Shown here: one piece after another, positions 1 to 9,015 of the stretch | Layout of the letters: each line of letters starts with the position of its first letter | Position numbering within the stretch: the stretch's first letter is position 1 | From: Rhodocyclaceae bacterium UBA2346 | GTDB lineage: Bacteria; Pseudomonadota; Gammaproteobacteria; Burkholderiales; Rhodocyclaceae | Reading direction: 5' to 3' | NCBI GenBank assembly: GCA_002344625.1 | Contig: DDUE01000071.1 | Location: 3,545 to 16,957, forward strand | DNA length: 13,413 nucleotides | Made by a program: the position numbers and the translations under genes | Notes under the pieces: generated by a model | What the model was told of the DNA's origin: nothing | Databases searched by the model: none | What the model saw: the letters and a program-made list of their open reading frames with translations, nothing else

Positions 1-2198
<2,198 letters not shown>

Positions 2199-2230
2199 GG
2201 ATCGATCCTCGGGGTGGCCTGGCGGGCGCC

Positions 2231-2278
2231 ACAAAAGCAAACGGCGCGGCAAACCGGCTGGGGTCTGCGAGCGCCGTT
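2231..2278 (-). terminator. Intrinsic terminator in the metH leader, the expression platform of the SAH riboswitch
   Basis: Read on the minus strand, AACGGCGC (2271-2278) is perfectly complementary to GCGCCGTT (2240-2247). Inside this, GCAGACC (2262-2268) pairs with GGTTTGC (2249-2255) with one G-U pair, closing a CCAGCC loop. The two helices are separated only by a TC/C internal bulge. The stem is followed by TGCTTTTGT (2231-2239), a short U-rich tract. The 5' arm shares 2271-2274 with the 3' strand of aptamer helix P1, so terminator and ligand-bound aptamer cannot form together. The inferred logic is that SAH stabilises P1, blocks the terminator and lets transcription enter metH. Confidence 0.8.
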
Positions 2279-2333
2279 GATCGGTTGCCGAGCCTGGCCC
2301 GCGTGAATATCGGGTCGCAGCGCTCCTCGGCAA
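2264..2333 (-). promoter_or_regulatory. S-adenosylhomocysteine (SAH) riboswitch aptamer upstream of metH
   Basis: The minus strand shows the conserved SAH-riboswitch blocks in order: GAGGAGCGCTGCGAC, then CCAGGCTCGG, then AACGGCGCTCGC. Helix P1 is GAGCGC (2320-2325) with GCGCTC (2269-2274). The pseudoknot is TTGCCGAG (2326-2333) with CTCGGCAA (2285-2292), a perfect 8-bp match. Between them CCCG/CGGG forms the P2 region, and CCG-ATCAA-CGG forms the small optional hairpin. The family is known in beta- and gammaproteobacteria in front of SAH-recycling genes (ahcY, metH, metF) and activates expression when SAH is high. Its place directly downstream of a predicted transcription start and upstream of metH fits that role. 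Confidence 0.93.
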
Positions 2334-2340
2334 GCCGCGG

Positions 2341-2369
2341 ATTTTACGGACTTGTTGCAGGGCTGTCGA
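2341..2369 (-). promoter_or_regulatory. Sigma70-type promoter of metH
   Basis: On the minus strand TCGACA (2364-2369, five of six bases of TTGACA) and TAAAAT (2341-2346, five of six of TATAAT) are separated by exactly 17 bp. The predicted start, near 2334-2336, falls immediately before the first base of the riboswitch aptamer. That position fits an RNA made to begin with the sensor. The promoter lies in the gap after the lipoprotein gene, so metH is likely its own transcription unit. Confidence 0.72.
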
Positions 2370-2394
2370 TACCGAACCCCTCGCCCGAGCCGGC

Positions 2395-2967
2395 TCACCA
2401 ATAGTGAAAACCCATGAACGGATGCGGCCATCCCCAACCGGTGCCCCAATAAGGCCCCCGGCCGCGGCCGACACCGTACCCGAAGAGCCAGCCGCGATCG
2501 GACGTGATCTCGCTGATGCTGGTCCGCACCACCTTGCCGTCGATGAAGTGCACGTTGAAGCGGGTCGCCATCACGGCCGGCCATTCGTTGGGAATGCTCC
2601 AGTCCCAGACTTCCTCGCGCGAAAGCGAGAAGCGTTGGATCGACCGCTCGCGCCCGAGCATTCGACGCACTTCGTCAACCGTCAGACCGGGCCGCACCCG
2701 GGCACGGCTGACGGCGCTCAGGGCGTCGAGCTGCTCGATCACCTGGCCGCCGGGGTCGAGCGTGAACATCCACGCGGTCACCCCGAAAGGCTGGGTCGAA
2801 TACTCGAAGGTGCGGGTGCCGTCCGGGTTATCCCAGATCGCCGTCGGCTCGCCGCGCGTGGCGCGCACGTCGGCCTCGTCGACCAGCGGGCGCGGCGGCG
2901 CGAATGCGGCACATCCGGTCAGCAACGCGCACAACGAGACCACCATCAGGGTTCGCAATGAAAACAT
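2395..2967 (-). CDS. Small outer-membrane lipoprotein with BamE/SmpA-like repeats
   Basis: Encodes 190 residues. A lipoprotein signal ends in LLTGC, giving lipidated Cys19. Alanine follows at +2, so outer-membrane sorting is likely. Two related segments follow. Residues ~33-82 contain [20 protein letters not shown], and ~91-155 contain [14 protein letters not shown] followed by WDWSIPN and a strand-rich stretch. The G-x-T-x-DEV-xx-LG pattern is typical of the BamE/SmpA/OmlA fold, but this is not the canonical BamE, and its function is unknown. The last ~30 residues are unusually rich in Gly, Trp, Tyr and Phe. The ATG at 2967 is preferred over an in-frame GTG at 2970 because GGAGG lies 5 nt before the ATG. 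It starts 33 bp after pdxH and may be co-transcribed with it. Confidence 0.88.
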   Translation of the reverse strand: MFSLRTLMVVSLCALLTGCAAFAPPRPLVDEADVRATRGEPTAIWDNPDGTRTFEYSTQPFGVTAWMFTLDPGGQVIEQLDALSAVSRARVRPGLTVDEVRRMLGRERSIQRFSLSREEVWDWSIPNEWPAVMATRFNVHFIDGKVVRTSISEITSDRGWLFGYGVGRGRGPYWGTGWGWPHPFMGFHYW

Positions 2968-3000
2968 CACACCCTCCTCGGCGCCGGGCGGTCGCGACCA

Positions 3001-3645
3001 TCAGGGCGACAGGCGCTCGCTCGTCCAACGGCCATCCGCCTGCAGACGATAGGCGATACGGTCGTGCAGGCGGGAAGCACGGCCTTGCCAAAATTCCCAG
3101 TAATCCGGCCGGAGGCGATAGCCGCCCCAGTGCGGCGGGCGCGGCGGCGCGAGGCCGAAGCGCAGGCCGTATTCGGCCGCGCGCGCCACGATCACGGCGC
3201 GATTGGGCAGCACCTCGCTCTGGTTCGACGCCCAGGCGCCCAGGCGATGATTGAGCGGACGACTGGCAAAATAACGATCGGACTCCTCGTCCGACACTTT
3301 CTCGACCGACCCTTCGATACGCACGACGCGTTCGAGCTCCACCCAGTGGAACTGCAGCGCCGCATGAGGGTGGACTGCAAGCTCCCTGCCCTTGCGGCTG
3401 AGGTAATTGGTGTACCAGACGATGCCGCGCTCGTCGAAATCCTTGATCAGCACCGGCCGGGTCGACGGGCGACCGTCCGCGCCGACGGTCGCCACCGTCA
3501 TCGCGTTGGGCTCGGGCACGCGCTTCGCGAGCGCCTCGTCGAACCAGACGCGAAACTGGCGGGTCGGCTCGGACGCGATCTCGTGCTCTTCCAGGCTGCC
3601 TTGCTCATAACTCTTGCGCAGATCGGCAAGCGACGGGTCGCTCAT
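3001..3645 (-). CDS. pdxH: Pyridoxamine/pyridoxine 5'-phosphate oxidase
   Basis: FMN-dependent cytoplasmic enzyme that oxidises pyridoxamine or pyridoxine 5'-phosphate to pyridoxal 5'-phosphate, the last step of vitamin B6 synthesis and salvage. The protein is 214 residues, close to the 218 of E. coli PdxH. Visible family features are RPVLIK (63-68) and SRKGREL (83-89) for FMN binding, the segment [13 protein letters not shown] (128-140), HWGGYRLRP (172-180), and [14 protein letters not shown] (183-196), whose Arg and His contact the substrate phosphate ring region. Two ATGs are possible (3651 and 3645). The second is chosen because GGAG is 7 nt upstream of it but only 1 nt from the first. 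It probably forms a short unit with the downstream lipoprotein gene. Confidence 0.96.
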   Translation of the reverse strand: MSDPSLADLRKSYEQGSLEEHEIASEPTRQFRVWFDEALAKRVPEPNAMTVATVGADGRPSTRPVLIKDFDERGIVWYTNYLSRKGRELAVHPHAALQFHWVELERVVRIEGSVEKVSDEESDRYFASRPLNHRLGAWASNQSEVLPNRAVIVARAAEYGLRFGLAPPRPPHWGGYRLRPDYWEFWQGRASRLHDRIAYRLQADGRWTSERLSP

Positions 3646-3652
3646 GCACATG

Positions 3653-3656
3653 CTCC
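3653..3656 (-). promoter_or_regulatory. Ribosome-binding site that decides the pdxH start
   Basis: GGAG on the minus strand lies 7 nt before the ATG at 3645 and 1 nt before the competing ATG at 3651. Only the downstream start has workable spacing. Confidence 0.6.
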
Positions 3657-3684
3657 AGGATGGTTTGAATCGGGCCTCACACCT

Positions 3685-3690
3685 ATTCTA
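3685..3690 (-). promoter_or_regulatory. Candidate -10 element for pdxH
   Basis: TAGAAT matches five of six bases of the -10 consensus and would give a leader of about 30 nt before pdxH. No good -35 hexamer is present 16-18 bp upstream, so this is only a weak candidate. Confidence 0.28.
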
Positions 3691-3749
3691 CGTCGCGCCC
3701 GCGCGCACGGCATGGCCGTCGTGAGCGCGGCGGGCCCCGTCCCCACCGG

Positions 3750-4931
3750 CTATGCCGCGCGCCGCCCCCACACGATGAACAGCGCCAGGCCGCCGAGCAT
3801 GAACAGCGCCATCCCGATCGCGAGCGACAGCGGCGAGCCCCACAGCAGCGGCGCCACCAGACCGGCCGTGACCGCGTTGGTGCCCACCTGGGCAAAACTC
3901 TGGCAGCTCGACGCCAGCCCGCGCCGATCGGGAAACAGATCCAGCGCCAGCAGCGTCAGGCTGGGCATCGCCAGCGCCATGCCGCAGTTGTAGAGCGCGA
4001 CCGGCAGCACCGACCAGGGTAACCCGGGCGCCATCAGCGACGCATGGCCGATGTTGATCGCCGCGGCCACCAGCATGATCGCAAACCCGGCATGGATGGT
4101 CCGACGCGCGCTCCAGCGGCCGGCCACGCGGCCGGACAGCATCGAGCCGAACGTGAGCCCCGCCACCGCGGGGATGAAAAGCCATGCGAACTGGGTCTCG
4201 GCCAGCCCCAGATGATCCATCAGGAACACCGGCGCCGACAGGACGTAGATGAAGAAACCGTTGAAGTTCATCGCGGTCGCCCCCACCAGCAGCAAAAACG
4301 CCACGCTCGCGACCACCTTGAGATAGGCGCGGCCTAGCTTGACCGGATGCAGCGAATGCCGCGCTTCCGGCGCCAGCGTCTCGGGCAGAAAGCGCCAGGT
4401 CAGCCAGGTCAGCACGGCCGCGAACAGCGCCAGGAACACGAATATCGAACGCCAGCCGGCGAGCGCCAGCAGCGCGCCCCCGACCATCGGCGCCACCGCC
4501 GGCGCAATGCCGAAGATCATCATCACCCGCGACATGGCCCGCTGAGCCTGCGCCCCATCGAAGACATCGCGTATCACGGCCCGCCCGACGATCATGCCGG
4601 CCCCGCCGGCGAGCCCCTGCAACCCGCGCCCCAGCCACAGCCACTCGATGCTGCGGGCCGCCGCGCACACCAGCGATGCCAGCGCGAACAGCGCGGTGGC
4701 GACGATGATCACCTTGCGCCGCCCGAACCGGTCGGACAAGGCGCCGTGCCACAGCGCCATCGCGGCGAACGTCGCCATGTAGATCGTCAGCGTCTGCTGC
4801 ACTTCGAGCTGCGATGCCGACAGCGCCGCGGCCATCGCGTGAAACGCCGGCAGGTAGGTGTCGATCGCGAACGGACCGATCGCGGCCAGGCCGGCCAGGA
4901 GGAACGAAAGTCGGGGTGAAGACGCGGGCAT
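3750..4931 (-). CDS. Bcr/CflA-family MFS multidrug efflux transporter
   Basis: Inner-membrane proton-coupled exporter of 393 residues with about 12 hydrophobic segments, the usual size of the Bcr/CflA group (bicyclomycin, chloramphenicol and similar compounds). Residues 24-30, DTYLPAF, match the conserved first-helix motif of the family. GALSDRFGRRK (63-73) is MFS motif A in the loop between helices 2 and 3. GIAPAVAPMVGGAL (140-153) is the drug/proton antiporter motif C in helix 5. Substrate cannot be deduced. The ATG at 4931 has GAGAGG a few nt upstream. It lies 50 bp downstream of comM on the same strand and could be read through from it or use a promoter in the gap, which also holds a perfect dyad. 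Confidence 0.9.
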   Translation of the reverse strand: MPASSPRLSFLLAGLAAIGPFAIDTYLPAFHAMAAALSASQLEVQQTLTIYMATFAAMALWHGALSDRFGRRKVIIVATALFALASLVCAAARSIEWLWLGRGLQGLAGGAGMIVGRAVIRDVFDGAQAQRAMSRVMMIFGIAPAVAPMVGGALLALAGWRSIFVFLALFAAVLTWLTWRFLPETLAPEARHSLHPVKLGRAYLKVVASVAFLLLVGATAMNFNGFFIYVLSAPVFLMDHLGLAETQFAWLFIPAVAGLTFGSMLSGRVAGRWSARRTIHAGFAIMLVAAAINIGHASLMAPGLPWSVLPVALYNCGMALAMPSLTLLALDLFPDRRGLASSCQSFAQVGTNAVTAGLVAPLLWGSPLSLAIGMALFMLGGLALFIVWGRRAA

Positions 4932-4958
4932 GAGCCTCTCTTGTAAGATGCCGTGATC

Positions 4959-4973
4959 GCACCATTATGGTGC
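4959..4973. repeat. Perfect dyad GCACC-N5-GGTGC between comM and the MFS gene (NtrC-like operator or hairpin)
   Basis: GCACCATTATGGTGC is a perfect inverted repeat located 8 nt after the comM stop codon and about 28 nt upstream of the MFS start. As DNA it fits the core of the NtrC consensus (TGCACC-N5-GGTGCA), lacking only the outer T and A. As RNA it could form a 6-bp hairpin, but no U tract follows in the direction of transcription. CATAAT, a possible -10 for the MFS gene, lies inside it, with no clear -35. Which role is real is open. Confidence 0.5.
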
Positions 4974-4981
4974 CACCGACA

Positions 4982-6481
4982 TCAGGACGGTGCGAGGCTT
5001 CGCCGATACTGGATCGCCTCTGCGACATGGGCCGCGCCGACCGTGTCGGCACCGCCCAGATCGGCGATTGTACGGGCAAGCTTGAGAATCCGGTGATAGG
5101 CCCGCGCCGACAACCTGAGCCGCTCGATCGCCTGCCCCAGCAGCGCCTGCCCCTTCGCATCCAGCGCGCAGTTGCCATCCACCAGCGCGGGCGCCATCTG
5201 GCTGTTGGGCACCCCCTGGCGAGCACGCTGACGCGCCCAGGCGCGCTCGACCCGCTCGCGCACGACGGCCGACGTCTCGCCGGGAAGACGCCCCTGCAGC
5301 TCGGCCGGATCGAGCAAGGGCACTTCGATCACCACATCCATGCGATCGAGCAAAGGACCGGAAATGCGCCCGCGGTAACGCCGGATCTGCTCGGCACTGC
5401 AATGGCAGCGCGAATCCGGCGCGCCGAAGTATCCGCACGGACACGGGTTCATCGCCGCGATCAGCTGGAAGCGGGCCGGAAACTCGGCCCGGCCACGCGC
5501 TCGCGAAACCGTTATCCGCCCGGTTTCGAGCGGTTCGCGCAAGGCCTCGAGCACCCTGCGGTCGAACTCCGGCAACTCGTCGAGGAACAGCACGCCGTGA
5601 TGCGCCAGGCTGATCTCGCCCGGCCGCGGGTTTGCACCGCCGCCCACGAGCGCCGGACCGGAGGCCGAATGATGGGGCGCACGAAATGGCCGCAAACCCC
5701 AGACCGAGGGATCGAAGCTGCCCTCGACCGACCGGATCGACGCCACCTCGAGCGCCTCGTCGTCGCGCAGCGCGGGCAACAGGCCGGGCAGGCGCTGCGC
5801 CAGCATCGACTTGCCGGTGCCCGGCGGGCCGAACATCAGGAGCGAATGGCCGCCGGCCGCGGCGACTTCGAGCGCGCGCCGCGCAAACGCCTGGCCTTTC
5901 ACGTCGGCCAAGTCGGGCAAGCGTTGCAGCGCGCTTTCGACCGGCACCGGCACATGCGGCGCGATGCGGTGATGGCCGTTGAGATGCGCGCACACTTCGA
6001 GCAGGCTCGCGGCCGGCAGGATGGTCGTCTGCCCTGCCAGCGCGGCTTCGGCGGCGTTGCCGGCCGGCACGACCAATGCCCGGCCCGTTGCACGCAGCGC
6101 CAGCGACATGCCCAATGCGCCGCGCACCGCGCGCAACGAACCGTCGAGCGACAATTCGCCGGCGAACTCGTGTGCGCCGAGGGCCGCCGCATCCACCTGG
6201 CCCGATGCCGCCAGGATACCCAGCGCGATCGGCAGGTCGAAGCGCCCGCCTTCCTTGGGCAGATCGGCCGGCGCCAGGTTTACCGTGATGCGGCGTTGGG
6301 GAAATTCGAACCGGGAGGTCGCGATGGCGGCCCGCACCCGATCACGCGCTTCGCGGACCTCCACCTCCGGCAGGCCCACCAGGTTGAAAGCAGGCAAACC
6401 GTTTGCCAGGTGGGCTTCGACGATGACCTCGGGGGCGCTCAGGCCGACCAGGGCGCGAGTGCGAACGATCGCGAGCGACAT
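4982..6481 (-). CDS. comM: ComM/YifB-family AAA+ ATPase (branch-migration helicase of natural transformation)
   Basis: A 499-residue cytoplasmic protein of the Mg-chelatase-like ATPase family. In Vibrio and Acinetobacter, ComM is a hexameric helicase that promotes branch migration while incoming DNA is integrated. The N-terminal Lon-protease-like ChlI domain spans ~residues 1-170. The AAA+ core has Walker A GPPGTGKS (218-225), Walker B LFLDE (298-302), sensor region AAMNPCPCG (342-350), and cysteines 347, 349, 359 and 361 arranged as in a zinc site. The arginine in LLDRMD (Arg380) and a C-terminal helical lid follow. The reading frame opens further upstream to 6571, but MSLAIVRTRA at 6481 matches the family N-terminus and has GGAGG 6 nt upstream. 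Presence of comM alone does not prove competence, since it is widespread in non-competent species. Confidence 0.95.
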   Translation of the reverse strand: MSLAIVRTRALVGLSAPEVIVEAHLANGLPAFNLVGLPEVEVREARDRVRAAIATSRFEFPQRRITVNLAPADLPKEGGRFDLPIALGILAASGQVDAAALGAHEFAGELSLDGSLRAVRGALGMSLALRATGRALVVPAGNAAEAALAGQTTILPAASLLEVCAHLNGHHRIAPHVPVPVESALQRLPDLADVKGQAFARRALEVAAAGGHSLLMFGPPGTGKSMLAQRLPGLLPALRDDEALEVASIRSVEGSFDPSVWGLRPFRAPHHSASGPALVGGGANPRPGEISLAHHGVLFLDELPEFDRRVLEALREPLETGRITVSRARGRAEFPARFQLIAAMNPCPCGYFGAPDSRCHCSAEQIRRYRGRISGPLLDRMDVVIEVPLLDPAELQGRLPGETSAVVRERVERAWARQRARQGVPNSQMAPALVDGNCALDAKGQALLGQAIERLRLSARAYHRILKLARTIADLGGADTVGAAHVAEAIQYRRSLAPS

Positions 6482-6487
6482 GCTGGA

Positions 6488-6492
6488 CCTCC
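6488..6492 (-). promoter_or_regulatory. Ribosome-binding site that decides the comM start
   Basis: GGAGG on the minus strand, 6 nt before the ATG at 6481. It supports this start over the in-frame codons farther upstream (to 6571), whose extra residues have no family counterpart. Confidence 0.65.
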
Positions 6493-6590
6493 ACGGCTGC
6501 AAGGCGTCCAGTGTAACCGCATCGATGCATTCGAGATATTCCGAGAGGGTGGCGAGGGGCGTCCCCGTCACCCCGACCGGCGCGTGCGGG

Positions 6591-6854
6591 TCAGCGCGCC
6601 TCGCCGCCCTGGCTCAGGCGCGCGACTTCGGCCTCGAGCGCGGCGACGCGCTCCTCGACCTCCTGCAGCTTCATGCGCGCATGCGCCAGCATCTCGCGCT
6701 GCAGATCGAATTCTTCGCGGGTGACCAGGTCGAGCTTGCCGAACGCGCTCCCCATCAATGCCTTGACGTTCTTCTCGATGTCCTTGGCCGGGCTGTTCGC
6801 GGCCAGCTCGCTCAGCTTGGCCCCAATCTCGTCGAAAAAGCGCGGAGCGCTCAT
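6591..6854 (-). CDS. ubiK: Ubiquinone biosynthesis accessory factor UbiK (YqiC/BMFP family)
   Basis: Small protein of 87 residues. In E. coli, UbiK works with UbiJ to assist late ring-modification steps of aerobic ubiquinone synthesis. The family was earlier called BMFP for its membrane-fusion activity in vitro. The N-terminal half (residues 6-40, FFDEIGAKLSELAANSP...) looks like an amphipathic helix. Residues ~55-82 (LAHARMKLQEVEERVAALEAEVARL) have coiled-coil heptads and fit the trimer-forming C-terminus. The ATG at 6854 has a perfect AGGAGG 6 nt upstream (6861-6866); the longer open frame to 7097 runs through the promoter region and is not coding. The order comM-ubiK-glnK is conserved in many proteobacteria. 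Confidence 0.92.
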   Translation of the reverse strand: MSAPRFFDEIGAKLSELAANSPAKDIEKNVKALMGSAFGKLDLVTREEFDLQREMLAHARMKLQEVEERVAALEAEVARLSQGGEAR

Positions 6855-6882
6855 CACACACCTCCTGATTGAATTTGCCCTG

Positions 6883-6888
6883 ATTGTA
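6883..6888 (-). promoter_or_regulatory. Candidate -10 element for ubiK
   Basis: TACAAT (five of six consensus bases) lies 28 nt upstream of the ubiK ATG. The -35 position 17 bp away is GC-rich and does not resemble TTGACA, so only the -10 is supported. Confidence 0.38.
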
Positions 6889-6939
6889 GTCGGTTTCGAT
6901 CCGGGCCGGCGCCCCGCCCCCCTGTCGTCGCACGGCCGA

Positions 6940-6956
6940 TGCACCACAATGATGCA
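6940..6956. promoter_or_regulatory. NtrC-like enhancer site upstream of glnK
   Basis: TGCACC-ACAAT-GATGCA differs from the NtrC dyad TGCACC-N5-GGTGCA at one base. Its centre (~6948) is about 120 bp upstream of the start predicted from the sigma54 promoter at 7043-7058, within the usual range for NtrC enhancers. It is also about 70 bp upstream of the predicted ubiK start on the other strand, so it could influence both genes. Confidence 0.72.
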
Positions 6957-7015
6957 CGCAGCCCGCGACCATACCATCGCGCCGGCACGCCGGCCCCCGA
7001 GCCTGGCGCGCATGA

Positions 7016-7489
<474 letters not shown>

Positions 7490-7554
7490 CGCGGGCGCTC
7501 ACCCGCCAACCGGGCAGCAAAACCGGAACGGTCCCTCTCCTCGCCGTTTCGGCC

Positions 7555-7578
7555 GACGGACACCCCCGGGTGTCCGTC
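7555..7578. terminator. Bidirectional hairpin between convergent glnK and thrH
   Basis: GACGGACACCC (7555-7565) and GGGTGTCCGTC (7568-7578) are perfect 11-bp inverted repeats with a 2-nt centre. They lie between the ends of two converging genes, 66 nt after the glnK stop and 8 nt from the thrH stop. Neither side carries a clear U tract, so termination may be factor-assisted; the symmetric hairpin would serve both strands. Confidence 0.65.
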
Positions 7579-7585
7579 ACCCCCT

Positions 7586-8200
7586 TCAGCGTGCCGCGTT
7601 CGCGAACGCCAGATCGATCTGCTCGCGCAGGGCGGCATAGTCGAGCGTGACCGGAAACTGCGGATAATCGCGCACCACGCTTGCGGGCGGATGGAAGAGG
7701 ATGCCGCCATGCGCCTCGCCCAGCATCGCAAGATCGTTGTACGAGTCGCCGGCCGCGACCACGGTGAAGTTGAGTTCCTTGAAGCGCCTGACCGCCTCCT
7801 GCTTCTGATTGGGCATGCGCAGGTGGTAGTTCACCAGATAGCCTTGCCGGTCCGCCTCGAGGCTGTGACAGAACAGCGTCGGCCAGCCGAGTTGCTGCAT
7901 CAGCGGCTTGGCGAACTCGTAAAAGGTGTCGGACAGGATCACGACCTGGTAGTGGCTGCGCAGTGCGTCGAGAAAGGCGCGCGCGCCCGGCATCGGCCCC
8001 ATCTCGGCAATCACCGCTTGGATGTCCGGCAACCCGAGCTTGTGGCGCGCCAGGATGTCGAGCCGGTACTTCATCAGGACGTCGTAGTCGGGCTCGTCGC
8101 GGGTCGTGCGCCGCAATTCGGCGATCCCCGTACGTGCCGCAAATTCGATCCAGATTTCCGGAACCAATACGCCTTCGAGGTCGAGACAGACAATTTGCAC
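7586..8200 (-). CDS. thrH: Bifunctional phosphoserine phosphatase / homoserine phosphotransferase ThrH
   Basis: HAD-superfamily enzyme of 204 residues, very like Pseudomonas aeruginosa ThrH. That enzyme removes phosphate from phosphoserine and can pass it to homoserine, linking serine and threonine synthesis. Motif I is CLDLEGVLVPE, with nucleophile Asp7 and Glu9 in place of the usual second Asp, as in ThrH. Motif II is Ser90-Asp91-Thr92, the motif III lysine is probably Lys133, and motif IV is GDSYND (151-156). Start is GTG at 8200, the only family-consistent start, with AAGGG upstream. The gene begins 38 bp after the last permease gene of the amino acid importer, so read-through is possible. 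A separate extended -10 overlaps the permease stop. Confidence 0.92.
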   Translation of the reverse strand: MQIVCLDLEGVLVPEIWIEFAARTGIAELRRTTRDEPDYDVLMKYRLDILARHKLGLPDIQAVIAEMGPMPGARAFLDALRSHYQVVILSDTFYEFAKPLMQQLGWPTLFCHSLEADRQGYLVNYHLRMPNQKQEAVRRFKELNFTVVAAGDSYNDLAMLGEAHGGILFHPPASVVRDYPQFPVTLDYAALREQIDLAFANAAR

Positions 8201-8235
8201 GGACGCGCCCTTTGATCAGGTTGAAAAGAGCGCGG

Positions 8236-8244
8236 ATTCTAACA
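8236..8244 (-). promoter_or_regulatory. Candidate extended -10 promoter for thrH
   Basis: TGTTAGAAT on the minus strand has an extended TG motif and TAGAAT (five of six consensus bases), about 36 nt before the thrH start codon. It overlaps the TAG stop of the upstream permease gene. The -35 position reads GCAAGG and is poor, which extended -10 promoters tolerate. Confidence 0.42.
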
Positions 8245-9015
8245 CTTAAGCCCGACTGCCTTGCGCCGCGGCACGCGCCGGTGGGCGTTGATGAAATGCT
8301 CCGCGACCCTGAACAGGCCGATCAGGATTGCCGCCATCAGCAGGTAGAGGAAACCGGCCAGCAGGAAGAACTCCATGTTCATGTAGGTGCGCGCGATCAC
8401 GTTGCGGGTGGCCCCCATCAGGTCGAGCAGGGTAATGGTCGAGGCCAGTGCGCTCCCCTTGAGCATCAGGATGACCTCGTTCCCATAGGCGGGCAGGATG
8501 ATGCCGAACGCACGCGGCAGGATGATCTTGCGATACTGCGTGGCGCGCGGCAGCCCGAGCGAGCGCGCGGCCTCGATCTCGCCGCGCGGCACCGCGAGAA
8601 TGGCACCGCGCAACAGCTCGGCGGAATACGCCGCGGTGTTCAGGCTGAACGCGATGATCGCGCACCAGTAGGGCTGCGACAGCACTTCGGTCCAGAGCCA
8701 GCCGGTGTCGCGCAGGCCCTCGAACTGCGACAGACCGTAGTAGACCAGAAAGATCTGCACCAGCAGCGGCGTGCCGCGAAAGAAGAAGATGTAGCCGTAG
8801 GCCGGCATCCACAGCCAGGGGTTGTGGGTGATGCGCATCAACGCGATCGGAAGGGCGATCACGAGCCCGACCACGCCGGAAAACACGATCAGCTCCAGCG
8901 TCAGCCCCACGCCCTCCAGAATGCGCGGCAGGTAGCGCGCGTACGCCGTCCACGGCTCCGCGCCGCCGGCAAGCGTCTGCAGCCATTCGGAGAGCATCAC
9001 GATGAGCTCGCTCAT
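8239..9015 (-). CDS. Polar amino acid ABC transporter permease (HisM-type)
   Basis: Inner-membrane subunit of 258 residues with about five hydrophobic segments, probably pairing with the other permease to form the channel. The cytoplasmic EAA loop that docks the ATPase is EIEAARSLGLPRATQYRKIILPRA (146-169). The FFFRGTPLLVQIFLVYYG segment (77-94) is the family's conserved N-terminal feature. Start ATG at 9015 overlaps the stop of the preceding permease gene as ATGA, indicating translational coupling and fixing the start; the frame is open farther upstream to 9261 only as a shadow of the neighbour. Third membrane-complex gene of the importer operon. Confidence 0.94.
   Translation of the reverse strand: MSELIVMLSEWLQTLAGGAEPWTAYARYLPRILEGVGLTLELIVFSGVVGLVIALPIALMRITHNPWLWMPAYGYIFFFRGTPLLVQIFLVYYGLSQFEGLRDTGWLWTEVLSQPYWCAIIAFSLNTAAYSAELLRGAILAVPRGEIEAARSLGLPRATQYRKIILPRAFGIILPAYGNEVILMLKGSALASTITLLDLMGATRNVIARTYMNMEFFLLAGFLYLLMAAILIGLFRVAEHFINAHRRVPRRKAVGLKC

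Noticed and set aside
2199..2394. Cobalamin riboswitch for the B12-dependent metH
   Set aside because: The leader is too short and has no B12-box-like element; the conserved blocks match the SAH riboswitch instead.
3697..3725. Hairpin ACGGC-ATG-GCCGT after the MFS gene as its terminator
   Set aside because: Five base pairs with a 3-nt loop and no U tract; too weak to call.
4725..4760. TGGCACGG...CTTG on the minus strand inside the MFS gene as a sigma54 site
   Set aside because: The -12 element is shifted by one base and it lies inside coding sequence with no gene start downstream.
4967..6724. Long plus-strand open frame opposite comM
   Set aside because: Antisense shadow of comM; composition is low-complexity Arg/Gln-rich and the minus strand shows Walker motifs and a good ribosome site.
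6981..6994. GCCGGC-AC-GCCGGC repeat in the glnK upstream region as a regulator site
   Set aside because: A GC-rich palindromic hexamer repeated by composition; it matches no known operator and is not placed like a second NtrC site.
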